Positions 14,904 to 24,562 of a DNA stretch of 61,309 bases are shown here, piece by piece. Position 1 is the first letter of the stretch. Each line of letters begins with the position of its first letter. The translations under genes and the position numbers were made by a program. The notes beneath the pieces were generated by a model. That model did no database searches. It worked only from the letters and a program-made list of their open reading frames with translations, and was not told where the DNA came from. Source of the stretch: Tenacibaculum aiptasiae (lineage in GTDB: Bacteria; Bacteroidota; Bacteroidia; Flavobacteriales; Flavobacteriaceae); the NCBI RefSeq assembly GCF_008806755.1, contig NZ_WAAU01000035.1, forward strand, positions 1-61,309, read 5' to 3'.

Positions 14904-17276
14904 ATGAGACCGATGTCTTTTATTAAAAAAATGAAGATTTTATCTTCTCTAATGCTATTATTTGCAGCGTTTACTGCAAATTCTCAAAACTTTATCCTAT
15001 CTGGTAAAGTAGTGAATAGCCAACAAGAACCTCTTGTAGGGGCAACTGTTGCTGTAAAAAGCTTAAAAAAAGGAACTTCTTCCGATTTTGAAGGAGGCTT
15101 TAAATTAAGCCTTGCCAAAGGAACTTATAATGTTACCGTTTCATATGTTGGTTTTAAAACCATAACTCAAAAAGTTGATATCACAGCTAATCAAACAGTA
15201 AACTTTCAATTAACATCTGATGCAAATGTTTTAGATGAAGTATTAGTATCAGCAGTACGTGTAAAAGCTGACGCCCCTGTAACACATTCTAATTTAACTA
15301 AGAAAGAAATTGCAAAACGTAACTTAGGACAAGACATTCCTATTTTAATGAATTATTTACCAAACGTTGTTTCTTCTTCTGATGCAGGTGCTGGTATTGG
15401 TTATACCTACATTCGAGTTCGTGGTTCTGATGCTTCTCGTGTAAATGTTACTGTAAATGGTATTCCTTATAACGATGCTGAAAGTCAAGGTACCTTTTGG
15501 GTAAATATGGGAGACTTTGCTTCTTCTACTCAAAGTTTACAATTACAACGTGGTGTGGGTACCTCAACAAACGGTTCTGGTGCATTTGGGGCTAGTTTAA
15601 ATATATTAACTGATGCTGTTGCTGAAGAAGCTGGTGGGGAAATTTCTAACTCTTTTGGTTCTTATGGAACTAGAAAACACACAGTAAAATTTACTACTGG
15701 TAAAGTAAACGAGCATTTCGAATTTGCTGGACGTTTATCTAACATCTATTCTGATGGATATATTGATAAAGCTTTTACCGATTTAAAATCGTACTTCTTA
15801 CAAGGGAGTTATACAGATGATAATACTTTAATTAAAGCTTTAGTTTTTGGAGGTAAAGAAAAAACTTTCCAAGCTTGGGCAGGAATTGATCTTAAACAAT
15901 TACAAACAAACAGAAGATTCAATCCTTATACCTACGATAACGAAACTGATAACTACCAACAAGACCACTACCAATTACACTGGAATGAAAAGATTAGTGA
16001 AAACTGGTCTACTAATATTGGTTTAAACTATACACGTGGTAAAGGTTATTTTGAACAATACAAAGCGGGTAGAGATGCTGCTGATTATAACAATTTAATT
16101 GTTGACGGAAGTGATGTTATTGTAAGAAGATGGTTAGATAACCATTTCTATGTTGCAAACGGAAACGTAACATATAAAAAAGATAACTTAGAAATTATTA
16201 CTGGTGGTTCTTATAGTAAATATGACAACGATCATTACGGAGAAGTAATTTGGGGAAGCGATTTAGCTCCAAATGCAAACATTAGAGATCACTACTATGA
16301 TAGTGCTTCGAAAAAAACAGATTTAAGTATTTTTTCTAAAGCTACTTTTAATGTTACCGATAACTTAAAAGCTTTTGTAGATATTCAAGGAAGGTTTGTT
16401 AATTATAAAACTTCTGGTTTAACTTCTGATAGAGACCCTATTAATGTAGACAAAGATTATAACTTCTTTAATCCTAAAGCTGGTTTAACATATAAAGTGA
16501 ATGATGAGCATAGTTTATACGTTTCATATGCAAAAGCAAATAGAGAACCTAATAGAAATGACTTTGAAGGAGGAAATTCTAAACATGAAAGTTTAGACGA
16601 TTACGAATTAGGTTGGCGTTTATCTACTCCTGTAGCTAAGATAAATACCAATATATATTATATGGATTACCAAAACCAATTAATTTTAACAGGAGCTATT
16701 GACCCTAACACAGGAGAACCTTTAAGAGCTTCTAGTGGTAGCAGTTATAGATTAGGTATAGAAATAGATGCTGATCTTAAATTATCTGAGCAAGTTTCTA
16801 TGCGTCCAAATATTGCTTTTAGTAAAAACATCAATAGAGATTATCACGCTAAAATTGACGGGGTTTTACAAAACTTAGGAAACACTACAATTACTTTTTC
16901 ACCAGATATTGTTTTCGGAAATGCACTTGTATATAAACCAGTAAAAAACTTACAATTAGCTTTCTTATCTAAATATGTTGGAAAACAGTTTATGAGTAAT
17001 TTAGATAGTAGAGTTTCTGATTTAGATGTGTTAGAAGGATTCTTTACAAGTGATTTAAATCTTGTTTACGAAATTCAAACAAACAAAATATTTAAATCGA
17101 TTGTATTTACTGCTTTAGTAAACAATATTTTCAACAAAGAATATGTAGACAGGGGTTATTACTTTACGTATGACGATACTTGGACTAACCCTGGTACTAC
17201 TAAAACTGTGGATGGTTCTGGATACTATCCTCAAGCAACTAGAAACTTTTTAATAGGTGCTACCTTAAAATTTTAA
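14904..17276 (+). CDS. TonB-dependent receptor for thiamine (riboswitch-controlled)
   Basis: The protein of 790 residues has a signal peptide (cut near ANSQNFIL), a carboxypeptidase-like regulatory domain (residues about 25-110; GKVVNSQQEPLVGATV), a plug domain (SAVRVKADAPVTHSNLTKK to about 240) and a 22-strand beta barrel ending in ...GATLKF. It moves substrate across the outer membrane using energy from TonB-ExbBD. The TPP riboswitch in its leader means it is shut off when thiamine pyrophosphate is plentiful, so thiamine or a derivative is the probable substrate. The ATG at 14904 is used here; ATG codons four and eleven codons later are alternatives. Confidence 0.93.
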   Translation: MRPMSFIKKMKILSSLMLLFAAFTANSQNFILSGKVVNSQQEPLVGATVAVKSLKKGTSSDFEGGFKLSLAKGTYNVTVSYVGFKTITQKVDITANQTVNFQLTSDANVLDEVLVSAVRVKADAPVTHSNLTKKEIAKRNLGQDIPILMNYLPNVVSSSDAGAGIGYTYIRVRGSDASRVNVTVNGIPYNDAESQGTFWVNMGDFASSTQSLQLQRGVGTSTNGSGAFGASLNILTDAVAEEAGGEISNSFGSYGTRKHTVKFTTGKVNEHFEFAGRLSNIYSDGYIDKAFTDLKSYFLQGSYTDDNTLIKALVFGGKEKTFQAWAGIDLKQLQTNRRFNPYTYDNETDNYQQDHYQLHWNEKISENWSTNIGLNYTRGKGYFEQYKAGRDAADYNNLIVDGSDVIVRRWLDNHFYVANGNVTYKKDNLEIITGGSYSKYDNDHYGEVIWGSDLAPNANIRDHYYDSASKKTDLSIFSKATFNVTDNLKAFVDIQGRFVNYKTSGLTSDRDPINVDKDYNFFNPKAGLTYKVNDEHSLYVSYAKANREPNRNDFEGGNSKHESLDDYELGWRLSTPVAKINTNIYYMDYQNQLILTGAIDPNTGEPLRASSGSSYRLGIEIDADLKLSEQVSMRPNIAFSKNINRDYHAKIDGVLQNLGNTTITFSPDIVFGNALVYKPVKNLQLAFLSKYVGKQFMSNLDSRVSDLDVLEGFFTSDLNLVYEIQTNKIFKSIVFTALVNNIFNKEYVDRGYYFTYDDTWTNPGTTKTVDGSGYYPQATRNFLIGATLKF

Positions 17277-17310
17277 ATGGGAAAATTGCTTTGAATAAAC
17301 TATGAAACCT

Positions 17311-17341
17311 AAGAGCCATACAATTGTATGGCTCTTTTTTG
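17311..17341. terminator. Bidirectional terminator
   Basis: AAGAGCCATACAA and TTGTATGGCTCTT form a perfect 13-bp palindrome with a following T-run, between the convergent receptor and DUF5916 genes. Confidence 0.9.
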
Positions 17342-17348
17342 TTTAGTA

Positions 17349-19523
17349 CTAAAAATCGAATCTATAATTCATTTTAAAAGCTACTCCCAAATTTTGCCTT
17401 GATATTTCTTGATTAAAATTATCTGAAATCACCAAATAAATATAAGACAATGGTTTGTACTCCCATTGTAATCTTGAGTTTATATTAAAATTGTCAAACT
17501 GCGTGTTGTATTGCACATAAGTTGTCCAATTTAATCGGTTAGAAAAGAATACTTCACCTGAGAATCTAGCTAAGTGGAAAGTATCGCTTCCCAACTCATT
17601 TAAATCAATATCATTACGTTCGTATCTTACATACAATCTGGCCAAAGGCATTAATTTATAATCTACCCTTGCTATTAAACGATCTCTAGAACCTCCATAA
17701 TAGCTCCCCAATTCATAACTTCCATCAAATTCTAACTTTCTATTTCTTGTAGTTCTATACCCAGCAGAAAATCGATAATAATTATAAATACCTGGTTGTA
17801 TATAATTTCCATTTCTTAGAGGATCAAAAGCATACTTTAGGTTAACGTAATTATGCTCAACTCCTCCATAAATTAGGGAGCTATCATTAAATAATAAATC
17901 GTTATTAATATTGGTTGAAGATTGAGAAACTACTCCTTCCTCATCAAAATAGGTATTGTTTGAAAATCCTAAGTATTTATAAAAGTTAATCTTTTTAGAA
18001 TCTTTTGGAAAATGCGTCAAACTCAATCGTCCAATAGCTTGTGTATATCCTTCTCTGACTATTGTTTGATTAATTGCATCATAATTATCTAATCTTGGAA
18101 CAAATCCAACATCGGTAATATAATTTCTTCCTACTTTTCTCACGGAAGTTTTCCAAGATGTTTTTAAGCTATTATACCAAAGACTTAAACTATAAAACTT
18201 ATTATCGCCAGACACATTACTCGTAAAACTCTGGGCATAATTTGCCAATCCCGTCCATTTATTATTCTTTGAATTGTAGTTTACATTCAATCCTGCTACC
18301 CTATTGTAATCATTCAAAAATGAAAAACCATCGGTTTCTTGTCTATTAATTATAAATCCTGTTGTTCTAAAAACATTTGATAACTGTTGTTCTACTACTA
18401 ATGCTCCATAATTTTGAGCTGGCTTCGTATCTTCTTTCTTTGTGGCTACATTCAATACACCTAATCGTGTTTTCTTAGCTACATTTCCCGATAGTTTTAA
18501 ACCAAATAAGATATCGGTTTCTGCTCCTATTCTTCTGGAGTAAAACGGATTTACACCACTTACACCTAATGAGGTAAATAAATCGCTATTTTCTATAAAG
18601 AAATTACGTCGCTCAGGAAAGAATACTGCAAAACGACTTAAGTTAGTAACTTGTGTATCTACATCTATTTGGGAAAAATCTGGATTAAGGGTGGCATCTA
18701 ATTTTAAAGAAGAACTTACATTGTATTGAAAATCTAAACTAGGCTTTATATTAGAATCTTCTGTTTTATTTACCAAACTCTCCTGATAATCCATGGTTAA
18801 AGATGGCGTTAATGTAAACTTAGTAGGCTTATTATTCGATAAGTTTTCAACTTCAAAAGGTTCTGAAAAACGTAAATCATATTGTGAAAAATTACGGTCA
18901 ATTTTAGTACTCGTAATCCATTCATTCGTTTTAATATCTCTAGCATGAAACATAATTCCCCAATTAGGACTGTCTTCTTTATACCCTAAAGCTTTTAATG
19001 GAATTTCAATTTCGTATATTTTTTGATTTCCTTTTACTGAAGTTTTAGCATTCCAAATTGTATTCCAGCTCCTACTAATCCAGTAACCACTTCCTTTTCT
19101 AGATACCAATGCATCAATTAAAGCACCTCCCATATTTACAATAAAAAAGTACCCCGATTGTTGTTGGTTATAAGTATCAATAAGAACAGCAAAACAATCG
19201 CTATTTCCTCCTGAATTCCCTAAATCATCTCTTTTTAAAGATCCAACTTGTATCTTATCTGTTACATCATAATATACAGCACTTATGTATAACTTTTTAC
19301 CGTTGTGGAATATTTTCACTTCCATTTGTTTTGCTGCTACACTTCCATTCTTAGGCATATAATCAATAAAATTTCCGTGTATATCTAATTGCTCCCAAAT
19401 AGGTTCATTTAATTTCCCATCTAGTTTAATGGTGGTATTGTTAAATACAATTCTATTTTGCTTTTGAGCCTGTGTCTTAAAAACTCCTAATAGCAGGAGC
19501 ACGAATAAAACAATTCTTTTCAT
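17349..19523 (-). CDS. DUF5916 family outer-membrane protein with CBM9-like domain
   Basis: The protein of 724 residues has a signal peptide (MKRIVLFVLLLLGVFKTQAQ). Residues about 25-215 resemble a carbohydrate-binding family 9 domain (NTTIKLDGKLNEPIWEQ). The rest is DUF5916, a beta-barrel-like region with the recognisable PERRNFFIENSDLF segment near residue 300. Such proteins are common in Bacteroidetes; function is not established, and an outer-membrane location is inferred from the alternating strands and terminal aromatic residue (MNYRFDF). It is monocistronic. Confidence 0.88.
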   Translation of the reverse strand: MKRIVLFVLLLLGVFKTQAQKQNRIVFNNTTIKLDGKLNEPIWEQLDIHGNFIDYMPKNGSVAAKQMEVKIFHNGKKLYISAVYYDVTDKIQVGSLKRDDLGNSGGNSDCFAVLIDTYNQQQSGYFFIVNMGGALIDALVSRKGSGYWISRSWNTIWNAKTSVKGNQKIYEIEIPLKALGYKEDSPNWGIMFHARDIKTNEWITSTKIDRNFSQYDLRFSEPFEVENLSNNKPTKFTLTPSLTMDYQESLVNKTEDSNIKPSLDFQYNVSSSLKLDATLNPDFSQIDVDTQVTNLSRFAVFFPERRNFFIENSDLFTSLGVSGVNPFYSRRIGAETDILFGLKLSGNVAKKTRLGVLNVATKKEDTKPAQNYGALVVEQQLSNVFRTTGFIINRQETDGFSFLNDYNRVAGLNVNYNSKNNKWTGLANYAQSFTSNVSGDNKFYSLSLWYNSLKTSWKTSVRKVGRNYITDVGFVPRLDNYDAINQTIVREGYTQAIGRLSLTHFPKDSKKINFYKYLGFSNNTYFDEEGVVSQSSTNINNDLLFNDSSLIYGGVEHNYVNLKYAFDPLRNGNYIQPGIYNYYRFSAGYRTTRNRKLEFDGSYELGSYYGGSRDRLIARVDYKLMPLARLYVRYERNDIDLNELGSDTFHLARFSGEVFFSNRLNWTTYVQYNTQFDNFNINSRLQWEYKPLSYIYLVISDNFNQEISRQNLGVAFKMNYRFDF

Positions 19524-19672
19524 TTTTTAAATTTCAATAATTAAACATATTGCTTGGCCCGCTAAAGTATTGTGAGAAAGAATCGCTTAAAAAAAAGTAG
19601 ACTAAATGACTGTTTTTGCCTCTTGAAACTCAGGAAGTATCAAACTTTGTTTTAGTCTATGATATTTATCTA

Positions 19673-19704
19673 TTAAGCTACTTAAATTCATATTTAAGCT
19701 ACTT
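19673..19704. promoter_or_regulatory. Direct-repeat operator upstream of the LytS/LytTR pair
   Basis: TTAAGCTACTT occurs at 19673-19683 and again at 19694-19704, an exact 11-bp direct repeat with 21-bp phasing. LytTR-domain regulators bind pairs of short direct repeats about two helical turns apart, so this is a likely autoregulatory site about 40 bases before the kinase start. Confidence 0.55.
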
Positions 19705-19744
19705 TTAGTTTTCAATATTATATATATTGTATTTTAGTCGCTTA

Positions 19745-20812
19745 ATGGGTAAAACAAAAAAAATAGCTTCTTTAATTAAAATCCCCCTAATACGTCATTT
19801 GTTATTTTGGTTAGGGATTTTCTCCTATTTCTTAATTACACTAGAAGCTTCTTATTTTAGGAGTTACTATCAAGGTCTTGAGTCGCGATTAATTCTGTTA
19901 TCAATACAAATTATAATTGCCTATTGTGTACTTTACATACTCATCCCTTATTTTTTAACCCCTAAGAAATACATCCAATTTAGCTTTTTCTTACTCATAC
20001 TACTTATGTTCAATTATGCTCTTTTTGTTAGTCTTCAAGAGTTTTGGCATCTACCAAGGTATTTTGACAAAACACAAAACAATACGGATTACGATTCTAT
20101 GAAAGGCTTTTTGGATCATATTTTTAAAATTCAGATTATAGTAAGTAAATCGGTAAAGTTTTTAACACCAACAATCATATTATTAATCATTAAGTTTTAT
20201 AACGAGCAACAACGTTTCCTTAAAATAAACGAGCAAAAAAAAGCTACAGAATTAACTACATTAAAGCATCAATTAAATCCACACTTTTTATTTAACACGT
20301 TAAATAACTTATATGCATTAACTATAGAAAAATCGGACGAAGCTCCTGAAGTTATTGAAAAGCTTTCAGAAATGTTAGACTATATGTTATATGGATGTAA
20401 TGAGAAGTTTGTGCCATTACAAAAGGAAATTGATCTGATAAAAAACTACTTAGCTTTAGAAAAAGTACGCTATGGTAATCGTGTTACAATTCAATTGAAT
20501 ACTCCTGAAAATTCTAGCGCTAAGATTGCGCCTTTAATTTTACTAACCTTTATTGAAAATGCTTTTAAACATGGGGTTTCACAAGAGTTGAACAAAGCTT
20601 TTATTCATATCAATATTGAATTAGAGGAAACTATGATTTATTTTAAAATAGAAAACTCTATTGCTAAAAATAAAATACCATCTCGAAAAGAAAGTATTGG
20701 TATTAGTAATGTTAAAAAGCAATTAGAATTATTGTATGCAGACACTTACTCTTTAACTATTCTAGAGGAAAACGATAATTTTAATGTTGATTTAAAAATT
20801 CCGATTAAATGA
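19745..20812 (+). CDS. LytS-type sensor histidine kinase
   Basis: The protein has about 355 residues. The first half has four predicted membrane segments (for example HLLFWLGIFSYFLITLEA and FLLILLMFNYALFVSL). A His_kinase (PF06580) domain follows, with the phospho-accepting histidine in LKHQLNPHFLFNTLNNLY near residue 180 and an ATPase part (LTFIENAFKHGVSQ). A TTG frame opens at 19727, but the ATG at 19745 gives a better start. The stop overlaps the regulator's ATG by four bases, so the two are translated together. The stimulus is unknown. Confidence 0.92.
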   Translation: MGKTKKIASLIKIPLIRHLLFWLGIFSYFLITLEASYFRSYYQGLESRLILLSIQIIIAYCVLYILIPYFLTPKKYIQFSFFLLILLMFNYALFVSLQEFWHLPRYFDKTQNNTDYDSMKGFLDHIFKIQIIVSKSVKFLTPTIILLIIKFYNEQQRFLKINEQKKATELTTLKHQLNPHFLFNTLNNLYALTIEKSDEAPEVIEKLSEMLDYMLYGCNEKFVPLQKEIDLIKNYLALEKVRYGNRVTIQLNTPENSSAKIAPLILLTFIENAFKHGVSQELNKAFIHINIELEETMIYFKIENSIAKNKIPSRKESIGISNVKKQLELLYADTYSLTILEENDNFNVDLKIPIK

Positions 20813-21513
20813 CCTACAAATGTCTAATTATTGATGATGAAGAACTAGCAAGAAGGTTACTTAAAAATCATTTAATGCAATTAGATGATTTTGAATTAGT
20901 GGCTTCTTGTGCCAGTGCAATTGAAGCAAGTAAGTTTTTACAAGAAAACACTATCGACCTTTTGTTTTTAGACATTGAAATGCCAGTTTTAAAGGGAATT
21001 GATTTTTATAAAAATCTACTCCATAAACCCAAAGTAATATTTACTACCGCTTATAGAGATTATGCTATTGACGGTTTTGAACTAAATGCTGTTGATTATA
21101 TTTTAAAGCCTATAACTTTTCAACGTTTTTTTAATGCAATTGAAAAGTTTAGAGCACTACAAATAGTAAATACCTCAACTCCTATAATTGCTAGTTTACC
21201 TGAAAACAACACTTCTTTTATTTACATAAGGAAAGATAGAAAGCAGGTTAAAGTTAATTTTGAAGACATCTTATATATTGAAAGTTTAAAAGATTATATC
21301 AAAATTCATTTAGTTAATGAACATCATATTACCAAAACTAGTATTTCAGCTTTTTTACAAAAGCTAGATCATCGTTTTATTCGAATACACCGTTCTTATA
21401 TTATTAATAAAAATAAGATTACTGCTTATACTAAAAATGATATTGAAATTGGACGTATGGAAATTCCTATTGGCGATAATTATAGAAAAGACATTGATGC
21501 CTTTTTAAATTAA
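20809..21513 (+). CDS. LytTR-type response regulator
   Basis: The protein of 234 residues has an N-terminal receiver domain with the acidic pair IDDEE near residue 9 and the phospho-acceptor Asp in LLFLDIEMP (near 55). Its C-terminal LytTR DNA-binding domain is beta-rich (IYIRKDRKQVKVNFEDILYIE; RIHRSYIINKNKI). It is the partner of the kinase immediately upstream. LytTR proteins bind direct repeats, and a suitable pair lies before the kinase gene, which suggests autoregulation. Confidence 0.94.
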   Translation: MTYKCLIIDDEELARRLLKNHLMQLDDFELVASCASAIEASKFLQENTIDLLFLDIEMPVLKGIDFYKNLLHKPKVIFTTAYRDYAIDGFELNAVDYILKPITFQRFFNAIEKFRALQIVNTSTPIIASLPENNTSFIYIRKDRKQVKVNFEDILYIESLKDYIKIHLVNEHHITKTSISAFLQKLDHRFIRIHRSYIINKNKITAYTKNDIEIGRMEIPIGDNYRKDIDAFLN

Positions 21514-21549
21514 GTTTACCTTTAAAAACAATATTACTACCGTTTATTA

Positions 21550-21597
21550 CAAAAAAGCTTCCGTTTATGAATTCTCTCTATATAAAAGCTTTTTTAA
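21550..21597 (+). terminator. Possible terminator after the LytTR gene
   Basis: AAAAAAGCTT and AAGCTTTTTT form a 10-bp inverted repeat, but the loop is long (about 25 bases), so the call is weak. Confidence 0.35.
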
Positions 21598-21646
21598 ACC
21601 CTACATTTAGTTGCCTCTACCTCTGTATTAAATCAGCAACTAATAT

Positions 21647-21841
21647 ATGTGGGAACCGCCTAAAAAGCTATTACTCTTATTAATTTTAATTTCTATTATC
21701 TTAAGTATCGTTTCTTGCTTTCTAATTGATTGGAACAATTTTAATAAAAACATTATCTCGGCTATAGAAGAGTTAAGTTTAACCTATGTTTTTATCTATT
21801 TTTTATTTCAACTTATCTCTACTATCTATAAAAATAAGTGA
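21647..21841 (+). CDS. Small two-segment membrane protein
   Basis: The 64-residue protein has a strongly hydrophobic first segment (LLLLLILISIILSIVSCF) and a second near the C-terminus (LTYVFIYFLFQLISTIY). It starts MWEPPKKL, with positive charges on the inner side. No family is recognised. It lies alone between the LytTR gene and a convergent minus-strand gene. Confidence 0.55.
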   Translation: MWEPPKKLLLLLILISIILSIVSCFLIDWNNFNKNIISAIEELSLTYVFIYFLFQLISTIYKNK

Positions 21842-21872
21842 GATACAATTCTATAGTTATCTGTACTAGATT

Positions 21873-22478
21873 TTATTCAGAGTCGTTTTCTTCTTTGATT
21901 GGATTTTGAGTAGCTTCTTTTATTGACTTTTGTTGATATTCATTCATCCCTGCATATTCACCACCTGCTGTTATAAAGAATAAATCAATAAAAAAGCCCC
22001 AGTATTTCCCCCATAAAGTCATTGGCTTCCATTCTACTCTAGAAACTTCTCTTTTCTCTAGTTCTTTTTCAATATCAAAAATGGTTTCCCAGTTCTTAAT
22101 ATGCAGTCTTCCAAAAGTTTTAAACCTTAAACTTTTCTTAGTTTTTAATTCAATTTCGGTTTTATACTTATCGAACTTTCTTTTTCTAATAGTATATTTT
22201 AAGTTTGAATACGGAATTCTCTTTTTACCTTTTTTGGTATCCTCTATTTCAACTCCTGATTCATCAAAATGTATCTTATCAATTACATACCCAGCCTTTT
22301 TAAAATAAAACACATCAAATAATAGGTTAATTATTAAAGGAATAGAAAACAATATTTTTGATATAATATGCCAATCTGAATATTTAATAATATAGGTTAA
22401 TACTCCTAACCCAAGTAGAATATATACCAACCATTTTAGTCTATCAGAATTATTTTTTGTTGCTTTAAAACTTGTCAT
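21873..22478 (-). CDS. PH-like-domain membrane protein, unknown function
   Basis: The 201-residue protein has two membrane segments near the N-terminus (LKWLVYILLGLGVLTYIIKY; ILFSIPLIINLLFDVFYF), then a soluble beta-rich part (IHFDESGVEIEDTKKGKKRI, LKYTIRKRKFDKYKTEIEL) that resembles bacterial PH domains in general shape, and an acidic tail. It is at the 3' end of a long minus-strand accessory run (27.4 to 21.9 kb). Function is unknown. Confidence 0.7.
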   Translation of the reverse strand: MTSFKATKNNSDRLKWLVYILLGLGVLTYIIKYSDWHIISKILFSIPLIINLLFDVFYFKKAGYVIDKIHFDESGVEIEDTKKGKKRIPYSNLKYTIRKRKFDKYKTEIELKTKKSLRFKTFGRLHIKNWETIFDIEKELEKREVSRVEWKPMTLWGKYWGFFIDLFFITAGGEYAGMNEYQQKSIKEATQNPIKEENDSE

Positions 22479-22548
22479 TGTGTTTATATCTGTTCTGTAA
22501 TTTATCTTTTGAAAAGTTAAATTTTACTTGTTTTACTTTTCTAAAATT

Positions 22549-23277
22549 TTACTTAGCTGTAAGTCTCCACATACCATATGGATTTTCAAATAATTCTTCT
22601 CCTTTGTTAGGTTGATTTAGCTCTTCAGATATAACATATATTGAAGCACCTCCATCAATACTAAAAGTTTGACCCTCTATTATTTTAGGATTCTCAAGTA
22701 ATTGATATAAATTAAACGCTCTTATTAACTCTTGCCCTTTTTCATAATCAAGTCCGCTAACTATTGTGTCCTTTAGAAGCAGATTATGCATTCCACATGA
22801 ATACAAACCTGATAAAATAGAACTAACTGCGTTACAAACAAACATGCCATAAAATCTTTCTATCTCCTTATTCTTTTGCAACATAAGCCATTGATCTTTT
22901 GAGAAAGCTAAACCTGCTGATTCTATTTTAACACCATAACCTCCAGACTCAACAATTAAAGATGTAATATTCGCAAGCTCTTCTATAGCTTTTAATGATT
23001 CAACTCTTTTTGTTAAATAAATTACTGAATTATGTCTTTTTATTTCATTGATTTCATCCTTTTTAATACCATTTACCTTTCCAGCAAATGCAAACGCAAT
23101 AGGCATTCTCTCATCCTTTTCACTAATTTCTAATTCAAAGTTTTCTCCAGAGATTGTGTTCATTAAAATTTGGCCTGCAAATAAATATTGTTGTTTGCTT
23201 GATTTTAATATCATCTCAACAATTTCTGTCCTAGATTCCCATTTTACGGGTATACATATTACGGTATCTGAATACAT
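22549..23277 (-). CDS. DUF4261-like protein, unknown function
   Basis: The 242-residue soluble protein has no signal. The middle (LTKRVESLKAIEELANITSLIVESGGYGVKIESAGLAFSKDQW) and the C-terminal part (TFSIDGGASIYVISEE) are reminiscent of DUF4261-type proteins, but this is a weak match by eye. It starts 13 bases after the Imm11-like gene on the same strand and is probably cotranscribed with it. No catalytic motif is seen. In this cluster an immunity or stress role is conceivable but unproven. Confidence 0.65.
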   Translation of the reverse strand: MYSDTVICIPVKWESRTEIVEMILKSSKQQYLFAGQILMNTISGENFELEISEKDERMPIAFAFAGKVNGIKKDEINEIKRHNSVIYLTKRVESLKAIEELANITSLIVESGGYGVKIESAGLAFSKDQWLMLQKNKEIERFYGMFVCNAVSSILSGLYSCGMHNLLLKDTIVSGLDYEKGQELIRAFNLYQLLENPKIIEGQTFSIDGGASIYVISEELNQPNKGEELFENPYGMWRLTAK

Positions 23278-23289
23278 TCTTTACACTAA

Positions 23290-23988
23290 TTAATTTCTAA
23301 AACTAACTATACCTTTACACTCAAAACTACACTCTTCATAATTAATTCCTGTTGCTTCAATCTTTTCCAGTGACTCTCTTAGTCTTTCGGAAATAATGAA
23401 ATCATTTGAAAAATGATGGATATGAAAACAATCTAATTCTTGTTTCTCATAATTATGATTTAACACGATTTTGTTCCCCCATATTCTCTCTTCTAAATCA
23501 TCTAAACTTTTTAATTTTATTATTAGTTCTTTTTCGTTTTGGTATTTTACAATCTTCTTGTTCTTCTTAAAGAAATCGCCAATATAAAAAGATGACTTTT
23601 CAAAATCTATTAATGAGTAATCAAAATAATACTGTAACATATGTAGTTTATAATATTGATGTTGTTTCCCTCTAGAATCCTGATAAACTGGCAACTTATA
23701 AAACCGATGTTCTGGTAAGTTAAAATCTTGGAGCAAATTTTTAATTCTTTCAGATATTACATATCCAAGGCCATTAACTCCATCATGTGAAATAAAATCG
23801 GTTACATGAACTCTTTTTCCTCCTGAAAAAATTAATTTATCAAAAACAATATCAACTTCATTAACAAATTCATCTAATGGAATGTCTCCTTGGTTTCCGT
23901 TTGGAAAATATCCAGGACTAGGACCTGCAATGTAAGAGCTTTTTTGTCCCTTTCCTGACAGGTTTAACCTAAGTTCATAAAATTTCAT
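23290..23988 (-). CDS. Imm11/DUF1629-like putative immunity protein
   Basis: The protein has about 232 residues from the ATG at 23988 (MKFYELRLNLSG); a GTG 42 bases upstream, inside the preceding gene, is possible but less likely. The layout resembles Imm11/DUF1629 proteins: an N-terminal beta part, then DFISHDGVNGLGYVISERIKNLLQ, PEHRFYKLPVYQ, and YYKLHMLQ. Members of that family are usually cognate or orphan immunity proteins of polymorphic toxins. No toxin gene is adjacent. The match is by pattern only. Confidence 0.55.
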   Translation of the reverse strand: MKFYELRLNLSGKGQKSSYIAGPSPGYFPNGNQGDIPLDEFVNEVDIVFDKLIFSGGKRVHVTDFISHDGVNGLGYVISERIKNLLQDFNLPEHRFYKLPVYQDSRGKQHQYYKLHMLQYYFDYSLIDFEKSSFYIGDFFKKNKKIVKYQNEKELIIKLKSLDDLEERIWGNKIVLNHNYEKQELDCFHIHHFSNDFIISERLRESLEKIEATGINYEECSFECKGIVSFRN

Positions 23989-24008
23989 TTTGGAAAATAT
24001 TTTATCAA

Positions 24009-24515
24009 TTATAATTTTGTTCTCTTCCACTTCCTTACTCTACTTCTAGCGTTTTTATAAGGTGACGAAGTATTTAATTGTATCATTTTACCTTGAGTCC
24101 ATTTGTCATACCAAGGCTTTTCATATAAATCTGTGTTTTCAGTGTTTTTTACCAAAGACAAAATTTCATTAACAATAGTATCTAATTCACTTAACAATGT
24201 TTGATAATCGAGGGGTTCATAATCCGAATAAAACTTTTGAGCAAGTTTTCCTAATTCGTTCCATTTATAACCTGTTTCTGGGAAATCTACCTTTTCTCCT
24301 TTTTCTTTTTTCTCGTGCCACTTCAATACTAGCACTCCCCAACCAATAAGATAAGCTACCAAATCTGAAACACTCATTTGAGTTCCTTTAGCATGCCCTT
24401 CTAGTTCTTTCTTTTTAGTCAATTCAAACGGAACTGTTTCCAAATCTTTTTTTAGTTTGGAATAATTATTTTCTATTTCAAAAATTAATTCTTCTTTATT
24501 TTTAGGAACTGCCAT
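24009..24515 (-). CDS. ClbS/DfsB family four-helix protein
   Basis: The 168-residue protein has the family landmarks: AVPKNKEELIFEIENNYSKL at the start, SVSDLVAYLIGWGVLVLKWH near residue 50, and FPETGYKWNELGKLAQKFY near 80. The family is a DinB-like four-helix bundle. ClbS in Escherichia coli opens the cyclopropane warhead of colibactin and protects the producer; DfsB was named from a Flavobacteriaceae member. Here it may detoxify a genotoxin or act on another electrophile. It is followed 20 bases later by the Imm11-like gene. Confidence 0.88.
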   Translation of the reverse strand: MAVPKNKEELIFEIENNYSKLKKDLETVPFELTKKKELEGHAKGTQMSVSDLVAYLIGWGVLVLKWHEKKEKGEKVDFPETGYKWNELGKLAQKFYSDYEPLDYQTLLSELDTIVNEILSLVKNTENTDLYEKPWYDKWTQGKMIQLNTSSPYKNARSRVRKWKRTKL

Positions 24516-24562
24516 TGAAGTTTATTTCACTTTTTATATTTATAATTACTATCAAACAATCA

